This document shows, piece after piece, positions 1 to 11,549 of a DNA stretch of 47,114 bases; the first letter of the stretch is position 1, and every line of letters begins with the position of its first letter. Under the pieces are notes generated by a model, which was not told the DNA's origin, made no database searches, and worked only from the letters and a program-made list of their open reading frames with translations. Position numbers and translations under genes: made by a program. The DNA comes from Terfezia claveryi (lineage: Eukaryota > Ascomycota > Pezizomycetes > Pezizales > Pezizaceae), in NCBI GenBank assembly GCA_015179025.1, contig WHUX01000317.1, positions 1 to 47,114 on the forward strand, in the 5' to 3' direction.

Positions 1-250
1 GGAATTGATGGGATGGGGATAACACATGAGGTGGTATACGTGAGATTTCTGAGAGTGAAGGGTTCTAGCAGACTATATAGTGAGGAGGGGATAATAAGGA
101 TGGAAAAATGAGAGGACGAAGGGGCACTGCATGTTATCAAGGTTTCGGATATAGAGGGGATGGCATATCTGATACCAGTGGAGACGGGTAGGGTCTGGTT
201 GGTTAATAATAGGATTGATTTTAATACGTGGAACGAGTTGTATGATTAGA
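1..250 (+). pseudogene. C-terminal fragment of a Plavaka-like (CACTA-type) transposase
   Basis: This is the tail of a transposase frame cut by the window start. It reads on the plus strand to a TAG near 249 and includes GSSRLYSEE, VSDIEGMAYLIP and RVWLVNNRIDFNTW. The reverse complement of 14202-14440 encodes nearly the same peptide (GSSRLHSEE, ISDIEGMAHVIP, RVWLVNNRIDFNTW), so the two are copies of one family. That second copy carries the recognisable Plavaka core, which gives this piece its identity. An in-frame TGA follows RMEK at about 109, where the other copy has KRE (CGT to TGA-type change), so the copy is decayed. Element A1 integrated about 50 bp past its stop, so its downstream flank resumes at 10307. 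Confidence 0.65.
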
Positions 251-298
251 TATGTTAGGATATGAATAAATAGTATGAGCCAGGAATTGGAATAGCTT

Positions 299-303
299 AC
301 AGT
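299..303. repeat. Left target-site duplication (ACAGT) of element A1
   Basis: The five bases ACAGT immediately precede the LTR at 304 and recur at 10302-10306 directly after the far LTR. A perfect 5-bp duplication is what a Ty3/Gypsy integrase leaves, so 304-10301 entered as one unit. Confidence 0.9.
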
Positions 304-1762
304 TGTCACGGGGGCCCTATTGACTGATAGCGCTCTTGCAACTATTAGGACGGCCGTAATTTCCTGCCGCAACAATATCTATTCCGCAACACAGAATATC
401 AATCCTATAGCAGTAAAGTTCAATCCAACAATAGTTCCTCACAATGGATCTTATTTCGCAACACAAAATAAATCCTATGTCGCTTGAACGTAAAGTTAAC
501 ACAAGACTTAGAACTTTGTAGGCTTCGTGTACTCAAGGTGCTCTTGCTTTCGAATACTCGCTGGTGGTAGAATGAGTTCAACCGGAACTACTTGCACTAT
601 TTATATCCCGTGGTGTTCGTAGATATTCTTATAATAAAAATATTTTATAAAACGTGGGCCTACCTATCACCCTGGAATTACTTCCTAAGTATTTTGCCAT
701 CCATACCTTTGTTAATGCAGTTGCTATCTGCACTCGTTGTCACAGGTTACTAACCCGAACGTAGAGAATATTCCATGTCTACATGTTATACATACTTTGC
801 TTATAGCTCGCTTATCCCATTAAAGAATTCTTATCCGAGACAACTAAATTCAATCTCAGATACGTTACCAATCCCCGATACTATCGAATTACCATCCGAC
901 AATATCCGAAGCATCCTAATTATGTTTCCGGCAATATTCACTTAATAGTGTCTAGTGTCTATTGAAAATAATTTTCAACTGTACATAACTCTATGAATAG
1001 AGAACCGTGGGTCACAAGTAGATTACCATTGGAAAGGTATCAACGCATAGAAGATTATAGAATCTTAGTTTATCTCGATACCCATATTATTCATGGAGTT
1101 ATTACCAATAATAAGTAAACCTCCTTGTGGACCTATATGACCATATTAAAAGTCTTATATCTCCATGAGTTTAACTCCGATCATATAAAGGATTGCAGAA
1201 ATGGAATCAGGACGAAGAGTAGGCCTAGATAGAACCTTGAAACATTAAATTTGGAGAACTTTATGTTTTGGCCCTACCTTTGCCTCTGTCTTGGGCGCAC
1301 TCCCTTATAGTGTCACCGGACGCACTTTGGTCTAAAGTGCGCCCTCGGTCCTTCATTTTTTTAGTTATTTTTACCAATTATTTTCCTGCAGTTCAGGGTA
1401 ATAATTCAATATTCAGGATAACACCAAGACTTCAGGGTAACGGCTAATATAGCTAGCATATATATGCATATAGTCAGCATATTAATCTGAGTATAACTAT
1501 TGAACTGTAAATCGGATTCTTATGAAACTTAAACCGTAGCTCCCTCAAGGGTCTATGGACGTTCCATAAGGGTCTTAACCATCTAGGATGATTATAAACC
1601 ACTCTGAGGTTCATACCCGTTTTATATACTTAACTCTTATAGATAAGTATTAGAAATGTTTGCACCACACTGCTAAGAGTGTACCTAGAGTTCATATAGA
1701 TTCTAGGGTCGTTCTATAAGGGCCCAAGTACCTTTGGTAGGGCTGGATGTCACCCCGTGACA
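304..1762 (-). repeat. Family A LTR, 3' LTR of A1
   Basis: Reads TGTCACGGGGGCCC on the plus strand at its left end and CCCCGTGACA at its right end, i.e. minus orientation. Length is 1459 bp. It differs from its partner at 8841-10301 by scattered substitutions and short indels, so A1 is not a fresh insertion. Confidence 0.9.
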
Positions 1763-4700
1763 ATCTCCTACTTTGAATGTTGTTCCTTCTCTGCTCCCTT
1801 GAGATTGTAGTATTTGGACATCCGGTCCTGCGCTGCCTTCATGTTTTCCCTCATAGCCTCTCTCATTGCGTCCAAGGTTTCGACTGTCTTGACTGCCTCA
1901 GGGTTGTTCGATTCAGTTGAGGCTTCGGTTGAGTTCTGGAAATTATTTTCTGGGTGTTGAGCATATGCGGCAAAGAATGGTGTAAGTTTGGTACTAGAAT
2001 GGATAGTGTTATTATAACAGAACTCGGCAAATGGTAATAACTCGACTCAGTCATCCTGATCCCAACAGCAATACGTCCATAGATAATGCTTAAGGGTCTG
2101 GTTGACTCGTTCAGTTTGACCATCGGTCTGGGGGTGATATGCCGAGGACTTATCCAATTCAACTCCTAATAACCGCATTACCTCCATCCAAAACGAACTT
2201 GTAAACACCGAATCCCGATCCGAAAAACCCTCTTTGGTAATCCGTGCAGCCTCCAAACCTCCTTGACAAATATTCCAGCCAACTCTTTTGCCTTCCGGTT
2301 CTTTAAGGGAATGAAATGTACATCTTAGTAAACCTATCAACAATAACCCAGATCTGATTATACCCTTTGACTAGCGGTAAATCAGTGATGAAATCTATCG
2401 AAATGTGTTCCCACGGCCTATAGGGGATTGGAAGAGGTACGAGCTTGCCGTATTTCTTGTGTCTTGCAGTCTGTTTCTTTGGCAAGCATCGCATGTACGA
2501 ATGTAGTTTCGTACCCAGTCTTCCATGTTAGGCCAGTAGTAATTTCGTTTCATTAGCTCGAGGGTCTTGTCATGTCCGAAATGACCTGCAACTTTAGCAT
2601 CATGACTTTGGAAAGCCACTTTCAACTTAAGGGAATTGTTGTCAGGTATATATAGGCGACGTTCATAGGTTACCATGTCATCTTCTAAACCTAATGATCG
2701 AGTCCAGGATACTCCTTGCCAAACTTCAACGGTTCCGAATCCCTAACCACTTGTCATCCTTGAGGCCAGCCTCTTGGATCTCCTTTGACCAACTTGATTC
2801 TTCTGTTTGTGAGGTCTTCACTGCCATAATGTGGCGCGTTACTAGACTCTCCTCACTTGTTCCCAGTTGGAATTGACCAGGCTTGAACATCCGAATCGTG
2901 TGGTCCTGCTTCTCTCCCCCTCCTTCGAGGTCAGGATCAACCTGACGAGAAAGCGCATCTGCTTTGCCATTTTATCACCTGGGCGGTAGATGATTCTAAA
3001 ATTAATTGGCTTAGTATTTCCGCCCATCTGGCCTGCCTTCGATTGAGTATTTTAGTGGAATTAAAGTACTCAAGGTTCTTGTAATCCGTATACACAATTA
3101 TCTCCTCTGGGAACCCATGAGAAAATGTCTCCATTCCTGGAAACAATTGACAATTACGACCATCTCTTTGTCATGGACGTCGTAATTAAGTTCTGCTGGG
3201 ATAAAGCGTTTCGAATAGTATGCTACTGGGTGCCAACGACCATCTGGTTCTTTTTGGGATAGAATACCAGCTTTGGCTAGATCAGACGCGTCTGTCTCGA
3301 TCATTTTCGGTCGTTCTGGGTGATAATGGCATAGTATTGGAGCGGTAGTGAACCTATATTTTAACTCATCGAAGGCCTGTTGACACTGCTGTGTCCAGTT
3401 CCAGGGAACTCCATTGTGCGTTAGTGTCTGAATCGGCAAAGCCAAACTAATAAAGCCTTGAATAAACCGGCCATAGAAATTAGCAAAACCAATAAACCTC
3501 TGCACTTCTTTGACGTTCCGAGGAGCCTGCCAGGCGAGGATGTCCTCGACTTTCTTCTGCCCCATTTGTATCCCCTTTGTACCTACTTTAAATCCCACGA
3601 ATTCAACTTCTGGGATATGGAAGATACACTTGTCTATGTTGACACAAAGGTTATTCTCCTTAGTTTCTGCAGCACCCAACGGACGAGCTCGACATGTTCT
3701 TCCTCTGTTTGGGTATAAATGAGGATATCATCAATATATACAACTATTCCTCGGTCAATTCGTTCCGATAGAATATTGTTAACATGTCGCTGGAAAACAG
3801 ATGGCGCATTAGTTAGCCCAAAAGGCATAACCGTATATTCGTATAAGCCATATCTTGTCTTAAATGCTGTTTTCCACTCGTCTTCCGGCTGCTATTCTGA
3901 GTAGGTTAAACCCGAGTTTAAGATCGAGTTTGGAGAAAACCTGTGAAGTACCAACTTGTTCCATTAGGGTAGTCATAAGTGGTAGGGGATACTTGTCTTT
4001 TTTGGTTATAGCATTGAGCCCTCTATAGTCTACGACTATTCTGAGCTTGCCATTTGGCTGTTTGGCGAAGAATATAGGAGCGCCAGCACTGCTTTTGCTC
4101 GGTCTTATCTTGCCGGTTCGAAGCATCTCATCTAGGTATTCTTTGAGAAGCTCCAATTCATCAGGGGAGAGGGGGTATAGTTTTCCTGACGGGGGACTCT
4201 TTCCTTCTTCTAACTCAATTGTCATGTCTTGTGGACCGTGCGTGGGAAGGGCGGATTGCAACTCCTTTCCAAAGATTTTTACAAAATCCCTGTACTGTGT
4301 TGGCAATTGATCAGCAAGTTCATGGATATTTTCAGTCGCTGTTATTTTCATAACCTTGCGAACGTCCCATTAGCGAACTTCTGATAATCCCATTCCCCTA
4401 TTTCAATTAATCCGACATATTGAGTCTCTGCAAGTACTTCGTCAAAGTAAGCGAAATCAGTAACCTCCTCGATTTCCAACACTTTTTTTAGCTCGAGTCC
4501 ATAAGGAGTGGTGACTCGTAGCTTATCACAATTGGCTTTAATCCAATCCATCCCCAAAATGAGTGGAAGACCTGGTTCGAGGCACGCAACCTCAGTTACC
4601 AGGTCAAGGTCTTATTCTTTCCAGATCTTGCATCTGGGACCTCCATCTGCAGGTTCTGAACCTGCACTGTGCCAGACCTCTTGAGAATCGAGCCGTCGGC

Positions 4701-5125
4701 GCTCTCTAATCTCAGTCTTTTCTCCCTCTTAACCCAAGGCAGCATCATCTGTTCAACAAAAGAAGAATCAAAAATCGTGGCTTCTGCGCCAGTATCAACC
4801 AAAGCATTAATGGAAATTTCGCTTTATTTCCTCCATACATCCAAGATAACTTAACAGAGATAAGAAATTTCAGTCCTTCACGCTTCAATACCTTCGCACC
4901 TGATTTTCCTGCCAAAGAGAGATCCTTAATTCCATCCAATGAAATATCCGGCACCGCCACCTTTCGTAGTCTTTTTTCGAGTGCGCCAATATGAGGAGCC
5001 ACCTCATCATCAGCTTTTCTTTTTGTCCCTTTTTTTGCGTTTTTATTTAATAAAGAAAGAGAAGAAATAGCAGAAGAAGACAAATTGCGAGAAACAGAAC
5101 TAATCAAAACAGGGTCAATATCCAT
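1763..5125 (-). pseudogene. pol: Broken pol of A1: protease, RT, RNase H, partial integrase
   Basis: Polyprotein that would copy element RNA into DNA and integrate it. From its start (MDIDPVLISS, 5125) it reads through a nucleic-acid-binding-like leader, an aspartic protease (VDTGAEATIF near 4800), RT with FAKQPNGKLRIVVDYRGLN near 4050 and [10 protein letters not shown] near 3740, RNase H (METDASD-like motif near 3300), the integrase zinc-binding part (GHFGHDKTLELMKRNYYW) and part of the DDE core (SSAYHPQTDGQTERVNQ near 2130). Small indels split it into at least six frames, for example near 4600, 4370, 3880, 3680 and 2330. It stops short of the GPY/F motif and chromodomain. Compare A3, whose pro-RT-RNase H frame is open. 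The copy is dead. Confidence 0.88.
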
Positions 5126-5242
5126 CGGTTCCCCTTCATGTTCCTCCTTCCAACTGCCAACAGAGATGCCATTCCTTATAACACAAATAGAAAACCAATC
5201 CTGCGAGACTATCCGACCCGACGTACTAGATAGCCCGCATCC

Positions 5243-5245
5243 CTA
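5243..5245 (-). other. In-frame UAG between gag and pol of A1
   Basis: Reading TGT TAG GGA TGC on the minus strand, this is the only stop between the gag frame and the pol ATG at 5125, exactly 120 bases downstream and in the same frame. The same codon and spacing occur in A2b and A3, which makes it a candidate readthrough site rather than random decay. Confidence 0.6.
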
Positions 5246-7106
5246 ACAGTCCGAATTTTCCCCATAATCCAACTCATCCTCACTAACAATATGCCCAAAC
5301 TGAACCTCAAGTGGCGCTACCACAGCCGCTCCTGCAGACACTGTCGCCACTTTCTTAGCTTCCTCCTTTCCTTTACCCTTTCCCTTTGCCTTTGTTCATC
5401 CGTAACCTTCCAACCATTGAACAGTCACCCATCATGTGAGTTTTGTCCCCACACTTGATGCACTGTCCGTCCTTCTTCCGAGCCTGTCTCATAGCATATG
5501 TAACGCTATCTTGGCCAGGCTCTTTGGCTTTCTTGGAAGGGGTATCGGATTTGGATTTAGCCTTAGCATCAGGCTTGTTTTTGCCTTTTGCTTTGGCTTA
5601 GTAATTCGGTCTTTGAGGTTTTCAGACTTCTTTTCGGCAGTCTTGGGAGTGTTGGGTACCTCCTTTTTCGCACCAGCAGTCTGTTCTTTTTGACGGAACT
5701 GGCTCTGTGCATGTGCCTCCCTAACCTTCTTATACTCAACCTGAGACCCGGCATTTGCGATAGCCTGGAAGCACATTTCTGTACTAGCAGGTACCTTATC
5801 TAAAATGTCTTTGTCAGTACTGACTCGGACCATATGGGCCCGAGTCTCAGGCTGAATTGCACTAATCAGGTGCTCCCAGAGCTGTTCCCGTGGTAGTTCC
5901 ACTACCAACTGATGAACCCTGACACGAGCGATGAAATCTTTCATCAACTCACCTTTTTTCTGGAACTCCTTCTGAAGGGAGACCTTAGCATCCCCTTCTC
6001 ATGCTGGTTTTGGTGTGCATTTATGAATTCACGTTTAAAGACATTAAACGTGTCCCATTCAACCCATCCGGAGTTGGAGTCTGGTGTATGCTTGTGTTGG
6101 TTTGCGTAATACCAAGTGCTTGCACCTCCTGTAAGTAGATCCGCTACGAACAGGATTTTTTCGCTATGAGTAGAATATGTCAGCGGCATGCGTTCAAAGG
6201 TGTGATCTACCTTCATTAAGAACTCCTTCAGCTTGCTCGAAGTTCCATCGAACTTCGGAGGTAGGGGAAGGTTTCGAGGTTCTTTCTTCTCAGAAAGAAC
6301 TCGAGTTTTCTTTTGTGGAGGAGGTAATGGTGGAGGCGGAGGAGGTGGTACTGGACCAGTCCGAGTACCACGTATGATGAAATCTTCAATATCATCATCA
6401 ATTGATCGGGTGCGTTTCGGTGGACGTTGTTGACTTAGTGGTTGCTCTTATAGGTCTTTGAGCTTCCTTTTGTGAGTCTGGATCCACGAGAGAGTTCTTC
6501 TACGGATTCTTTATTAGTCTCACAACTGCGAATGTGATTATCTTGCTCTTGCTTGATCGCCTTCTGTGTCCATTCATGGAGTTTGACAACATCTGCTTTG
6601 ATACCGTCAAACTCTACTTTAGCCGCATCAACTATTGCCTCCGTGTCCTGCTTAAGGTTCTTGCTTAGTTCCTCCCATTGTTTTTCTAAGGACTCACTAA
6701 TAGATACAGTTAAACTTTTAACTGCATCCTTTTGTCCCTCTGTTTGACCTTTTAATGCTGCTACTTCCTCAGTGACCTGCTGTCGTAATAACTTTAGGTC
6801 TTCGTATGTAGCCATTGCTCCTTCGAAAATAACCCTATGTACGTCCTGGGCTTCTTTTAGAAGGCTTGCTTGAGCGTTTAGACCTCTTGTAAGGTCTGCA
6901 ATCTCTACTCGTTGCCGGTCAAATTCGATAGATCCATCTCTAACAATTCGAGCCAATAATTGGTTGTATTCTTCTTGGCTTAAAGTTGGTCGAGACGGTC
7001 GTGTGGGACGTGGTGGTGGCTGGGTGGGACGTCGTGATGATGTATTACTGGCTGTTCGATAAGGAGGCCTTCAGGAAGGTTGTCAAAATCGTTCTACTAA
7101 ACCGGG

Positions 7107-8562
7107 TGTCACGGGGTGACATCCAGCTCTACCAAAGGTACTTGGGCCCTTATAGAACGACCCTAGAATCTATATGAACTCTAGGTACACTCTTAGCAGT
7201 GTGGTGCAAACGTTTCTAATACTTATCTATAAGAGTTAAGTATATAAAACGGGTATGAACCTCGAGTGGTTTATAATCATCCTAGATGGTTAAGACCCTT
7301 ATGGAACGTCCATAGACCCTTGAGGGAGCTACGGTTTAAGTTTCATAAGAATCCGATTAACAGTTCAATAGTTATACTCAGATTAATATGCGGACTATAT
7401 GTATATATATGCTAGCGATATTAGCTGTTACCCTGAAGTCTGGGCGTTACCCTGAATATTGAATTATTACCCTGAACTGCAGGAAAATAATTCGTAAAAA
7501 TAACTAAAAAAATGAAGGACCGAGGGCGCACTTTAGACCAAAGTGCGTCCGGTGACACTATAAGGGAGTGCGCCCAGGACAGAGGCCAAAGGTAGGGCCA
7601 AAACATAAAGTTCTCCAATTTAATGTTTCAAGGTTCTATCTAGGCCTACTCTTCGTCCTGATTCCATTTCTGCAATCCTTTTTATGATCGGAGTTAAACT
7701 CATGGAGATATAAGACTTTTAATATGGTCATATAGGTCCATGAGGAGGTTTACTTATTATTGGTAATAACTCCATGAATAATTTGGGTATCGGATAAACT
7801 AAGATTCTATAATCTTCTATGCGTTGATACCTTTCCAATGGTAATCTACTTGTGACCCACGGTTCTCTATTCATAGAGTTATGTGCAGTTGAAAATTATT
7901 TTCAATGGACACTAGACACTATTAAGTGAATATTGCCGGAAACATAATTAGATGCCTTCGGATATTGTCGGATGGTAATTCGATAGTATCGGGGATTGGT
8001 AACGTATCTGAAATTGAATTTAGTTGTCTCGAATAAGAATTCTTTAATAGGATAAGCAGCTATAAGCGAAGTACGTATAACATGCAGACATGGGAATATT
8101 CTCTACGTTCGGGTTAGTAACCTGTGACAACGAGTGCAGATAGCAACTGCATTAACAAAGGTGTGGATGGCATAACACTTAGGAAGAAATTCCAAGGTGA
8201 CAGGTAGGCCCGCGTTTTATAAAATATTTTTATCATAAGAATATCTACGAACACCACGGGATATAAATAGTGCAAGTAGTTCCGGTTGAATTCATTCTAC
8301 CACCAGCGAGTATTCGAAAGCAAGAGCACCTTGAGTACACGAAGCCTACAAAGTTCTAAGTCTTGAGTTAACTTTAATTTCAAGTGATATAGGATTTATT
8401 TTGTGTTGCGAAATAAGATCCGTCGTGAGGACTATAGTTGGATTGAACTTTACTGCTATAGGATTGACATACTATGTTGCGGAATAGATATCGTTGCGGC
8501 AGCAAACTACGGCCGTCCTAATAGTTGCAAGAGCGCTATCAGTTAATAGGGCCCCCGTGACA
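7107..8562 (+). mobile_element. Solo family A LTR nested in the gag of A1 (TSD CCGGG)
   Basis: A single LTR in plus orientation, 1456 bp, from TGTCACGGGG to CCCCCGTGACA. It is flanked by CCGGG at 7102-7106 and 8563-8567. Removing it and one duplication rejoins the gag frame (SPDELTTF...PG then LVERF), so it arrived after A1. The single LTR implies LTR-LTR recombination after a full insertion. It is the best copy for viewing LTR architecture: TTACCCTGAA at 7429, 7447 and 7467, a 21-base hairpin at 7527-7547, and a TATAAATA-type box near 8265. Confidence 0.92.
7527..7547 (+). promoter_or_regulatory. Conserved hairpin in the family A LTR
   Basis: An 8-base perfect stem (CGCACTTT / AAAGTGCG) with loop AGACC. 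It recurs in all nine full LTRs and in the old fragment near 11970. The stem is imperfect in A2a and A2b (GTGCATCC). Possible operator or RNA structure; function is unknown. Confidence 0.4.
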
Positions 8563-8822
8563 CCGGGTAGGAATGTGGTTAATTCATCTGGAGAGTATAT
8601 GGGGTGTCTTGAGGATTCTATCCCTCGGGATAGAATATCCTCCATGGGGATGTCAATGAGATCATCTTCTGTATCCGTATCTGACTGTGGAAGATTGTGT
8701 GGTCTTTGAGTGATGGTACGGGGTGTGACATCTGGGAATGTAAGGGGTTGGTAGGGCTGGCGAGGCCCTCTTGGTGTCTGTGAACTAGACATGATTAGAG
8801 TATATAGCAAATGTAGTGAGAA

Positions 8823-8840
8823 TCACTGGCTACAAAGTAA
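8823..8840 (-). other. Candidate tRNA primer-binding region of A1
   Basis: The minus strand directly inside the 5' LTR reads TTACTTTGTAGCCAGTGA. A2a has TTACTTGGTAGCCAGTGA at the same place and A2b TTACTTTGTAGCTAGTGA. A TGG start, five bases inside the LTR, is present only in A2a. The priming tRNA cannot be named from sequence alone. Confidence 0.35.
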
Positions 8841-10301
8841 TGTCACGGGGGCCCTATTGACTGATAGCGCTCTTGCAACTATTAGGACGGCCGTAATTTC
8901 CTGCCGCAATTATATCTATTCTGCAACACAGAATATCAATCCTGTAGCAGTAAAGTTCAATCCAACAATAGTTCCTCACGACGGATCTTATTTCGCAACA
9001 CAAAATAAATCCTATGTCGCTTGAACGTAAAGTTAATACAAGACTTAGAACTTTGTAGGCTTCGTGTACTCAAGGTGCTCTTGCTTTCGAATACTCGCTG
9101 GTGGTAGAATGAATTCAACCGGAACTACTTGCACTATTTATATCCCGCGGTGTTCGTAGATATTCTTATGATAAAAATATTTTATAAAACGCGGGCCTAC
9201 CTGTCACCTTGGAATTTCTTCCTAAGTGTTATGCCATCCACACCTTTGTTAATGCAGTTGCTATCTGCACTCGTTGTCACAGGTTACTAACCCGAACGTA
9301 GAGAATATTCCCATGTCTACATGTTATACGTACTTCACTTATAGCTCGCTTATCCCATTAAAGAATTCTTATCCGAGACAACTAAATTCAATTTCAGATA
9401 CGTTACTAATCCTCGATACTATCGAATTACCATCTGACAATATCCGAAGGCATCTAATTATGTTTCCGGCAATATTCACTTAATAGTGTCTAGTGTCCAT
9501 TGAAAATAATTTTCAACTGCACATAACTCTATGAATAGAGAACCGTGGGTCACAAGTAGATTACCATTGGAAAGGTATCAACGTATAGAAGATTATAGAA
9601 TCTTAGTTTATTGCGGTACCCAAATTATTCACGGAGTTATTACCAATAATAAGTAAACCTCCTCGTGGACCTATATGACCTTATTAAAAGGTCTTATATC
9701 TCCATGAGTTTAACTCCGATCATAAAAAGGATTGCAGAAATGGAATCAGGACGAAGAGTAGGCCTAGATAGAACCTTGAAACATTAAATTCGGAGAACTT
9801 TATGTTTTGGCCCTACCTTTGGCCTCTGTCCTGGGCGCACTCCCTTATAGTGTCACCGGACGCACTTTGGTCTAAAGTGCGCCCTCGGTCCTTCATTTTT
9901 TTAGTTATTTTTACTGAATTATTTTCCTGCAGTTCAGGGTAATAATTCAATATTCAGGGTAACACCAGACTTCAGGGTAACAGCTAATATCGCTAGCATA
10001 TATATACATATAGTCCGCATATTAATCTGAGTATAACTATTGAACTGTTAATCGGATTCTTATGAAACTTAAACCGTAGCTCCCTCAAGGGTCTATGGAC
10101 GTTCAATAAGGGTCTTAACCATCTAGGATGATTATAAACCACTCTGAGGTTCATACCCGTTTATATACTTAACTCTTATAGATAAGTATTAGAAACGTTT
10201 GCACCACACTGCTAAGAGTGTACCTAGAGTTCATATAGATTCTAGGGTCGTTCTATAAGGGCCCAAGTACCTTTGGTAGGGCTGGATGTCACCTCGTGAC
10301 A
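8841..10301 (-). repeat. Family A LTR, 5' LTR of A1
   Basis: Minus orientation, 1461 bp. The gag start at 8792 lies 48 bp inside its transcription-downstream edge. It carries the antisense TATA-type box (ATTTATATCCC near 9138) expected to drive minus-strand transcription, the hairpin and the TTACCCTGAA trio. Confidence 0.92.
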
Positions 10302-10306
10302 ACAGT
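10302..10306. repeat. Right target-site duplication (ACAGT) of element A1
   Basis: Partner of 299-303. Confidence 0.9.
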
Positions 10307-10970
10307 GAGGGTTTGAAATTATGATGCAATTGTGGAAACACGTTGAGAGACTGGGGTGGGACAGGATAGATCCAGGTCTGGGGAAGGGTCGGGAAGTTCT
10401 GGCCAGAGCCCTAAGTATACTACCAACATGGGATAATGAGCATCTGGCAGAGTTTGATGGCGAGGGACGGTCAGAGGTAGGCATCGGAGCGTATGATGGA
10501 CGTTGAGTGGTAGAGAGGGTATTGTAGTAGTGCATGATAGCAGATGGATGTTAGGGGGCAGTCCATGGAGTTATGACAGCTGATACCAGAAAGTAAGCGT
10601 TGCAGCGCCAGCGGCGACCGAGCATACAAGGGGTCACTAGAGTGTGTCAGGAGGCCCAGAGGGGCGTTGCAGTACGGAAAAATCTTTCCTGATATAATGT
10701 TCTGCGAATTTAATGTTACAAGTATCAGGAAAGAAAATAGTTTGTCTCTAGTGTCTCTAGAGACAGTAATGCCAATAGAGACAAAATATGTCTCTATAAT
10801 TAACAGAATGTCTTGCAGTGTCTTCTAGAGATACTAGGAGACACTATGAGATACATAGAAGACCCCTAGGAGATACCCAAGAGACACAAAGGACACAAAA
10901 GACACAAAAGATAACCCTGTCTCCTGGAGAGACCACCTGGCATCACAATGCCACTTTTTTCTTGCTGATG
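10307..10970. other. Spacer with AGAGACA / TGTCTCT inverted motifs, no gene recognised
   Basis: This is the original downstream flank of the Plavaka-like fragment at 1-250. No convincing gene is present; the longest plus-strand frame (10321-10506, 61 codons) matches nothing I recognise. 10685-10733 holds an inverted repeat with arms CTTTCCTGATA and TATCAGGAAAG. From 10742 to 10930 the motifs TGTCTCT and AGAGACA occur in both orientations, including AGAGACA-AAATA-TGTCTCT near 10778, followed by about four copies of an AGACACAAA unit near 10878-10910. Such dense short inverted motifs resemble the ends of DNA transposons, but no matching terminal repeat was found. Confidence 0.4.
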
Positions 10971-11549
10971 AGGTACTATCTAGGCCTACTCTTCGACCTG
11001 ATTCCATTTCTATAATCCCTTTTATGATCGGAGTTAAACTCATGGAGATATAAGACTTTTAATATGGTCATATAGGTCCACAAGGAGGTTTACTTATTAT
11101 TGGTAATAACTCTGTGAATAATTTGGGTATTGAGATAAACTAAGATTCTATAATCTTTTATGCATTGATACCTTTCCAATGGTAATCTACTTGTAACCCA
11201 CGGTTCTCCATTCATAGAGTTATTTGTAGCTGAAAATTATTTTCAATAGACACTAGACACTATTAAGTGAATATTGCCGGAAATATAATTAGATGCCTTC
11301 GGATATTGTCGGATGGTAATTCAATAGTATTGAAGATTTGTAACGTATCTGAAATTGAATTTAGTTGTCTCGAATAAGAATTCTTTAATAGGATAATCAA
11401 GCTATAAGCGAAGTATGTATAACATGTAGATATGGGAATATTCACTACATTCATGTTAGTAACCTGTGATAATGAAGGCAGATAGTGACTGCATTAACAA
11501 AGTAGTGGATAGCATAACACTTAGAAAGAAAATCCAAAATTACAGGTAG
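10971..11549 (+). repeat. Truncated, diverged family A LTR fragment
   Basis: Aligns with the interior of the LTR in plus orientation, from the CTATCTAGGCCTACTC segment to near GAAATCCAAGGTGACAGG. Both ends are missing. Substitutions are much more frequent than between the other copies, so it is old. It is cut at 11550 by another LTR. Confidence 0.8.

Larger units (their letters stand above)
5246..8792 (-). pseudogene. gag: Gag of A1, interrupted by a solo LTR and frameshifts
   Basis: Structural protein of the retroelement particle. The start ATG at 8792 gives MSSSQTPRGPRQPYQPLTFP, an acidic and proline-rich leader. The LTR at 7107-8562 then splits it. Past the LTR comes a long coiled-coil-like stretch (6435-6956: RGLNAQASLLKEAQ, LKLLRQQVTEEVAALKG), a poly-proline linker, and a gag core at 5944-6216 (GGASTWYYANQHK followed by spaced W, F and F residues, as in retrotransposon gag domains). 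A basic linker and a CCHC zinc knuckle follow near 5435-5480 (CIKCGDKTHMMGDC). At least two frameshifts (near 6460 and 5950) and stops such as those near 7080 disable it. Ends at the UAG at 5243-5245. Confidence 0.85.
304..10301 (-). mobile_element. Ty3/Gypsy chromovirus A1, bounded by LTRs and TSDs but defective
   Basis: The element has two family A LTRs in the same orientation (304-1762 and 8841-10301), coding on the minus strand in the order gag, protease, RT, RNase H, integrase, and a perfect ACAGT duplication at its outer edges. About 10.0 kb long, it includes a 1456-bp solo LTR plus a 5-bp duplication inserted in gag. The pol frame is broken repeatedly. Its last roughly 680 bp (GPY/F region, chromodomain, stop, polypurine tract) are absent compared with A3, because the 3' LTR abuts the integrase region at 1762/1763. 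It cannot be autonomous. The insertion lies just downstream of a Plavaka-like transposase fragment. Confidence 0.9.

Noticed and set aside
73..502. Short minus-strand frames with peptides such as MLRQEITAVLIVARALSVNRAPVT
   Set aside because: They lie on the LTR edge and recur wherever the LTR does; they are by-products of the LTR sequence.
304..10301. A1 as an active element
   Set aside because: Frameshifts, a nested LTR, and loss of the chromodomain and polypurine tract rule it out.
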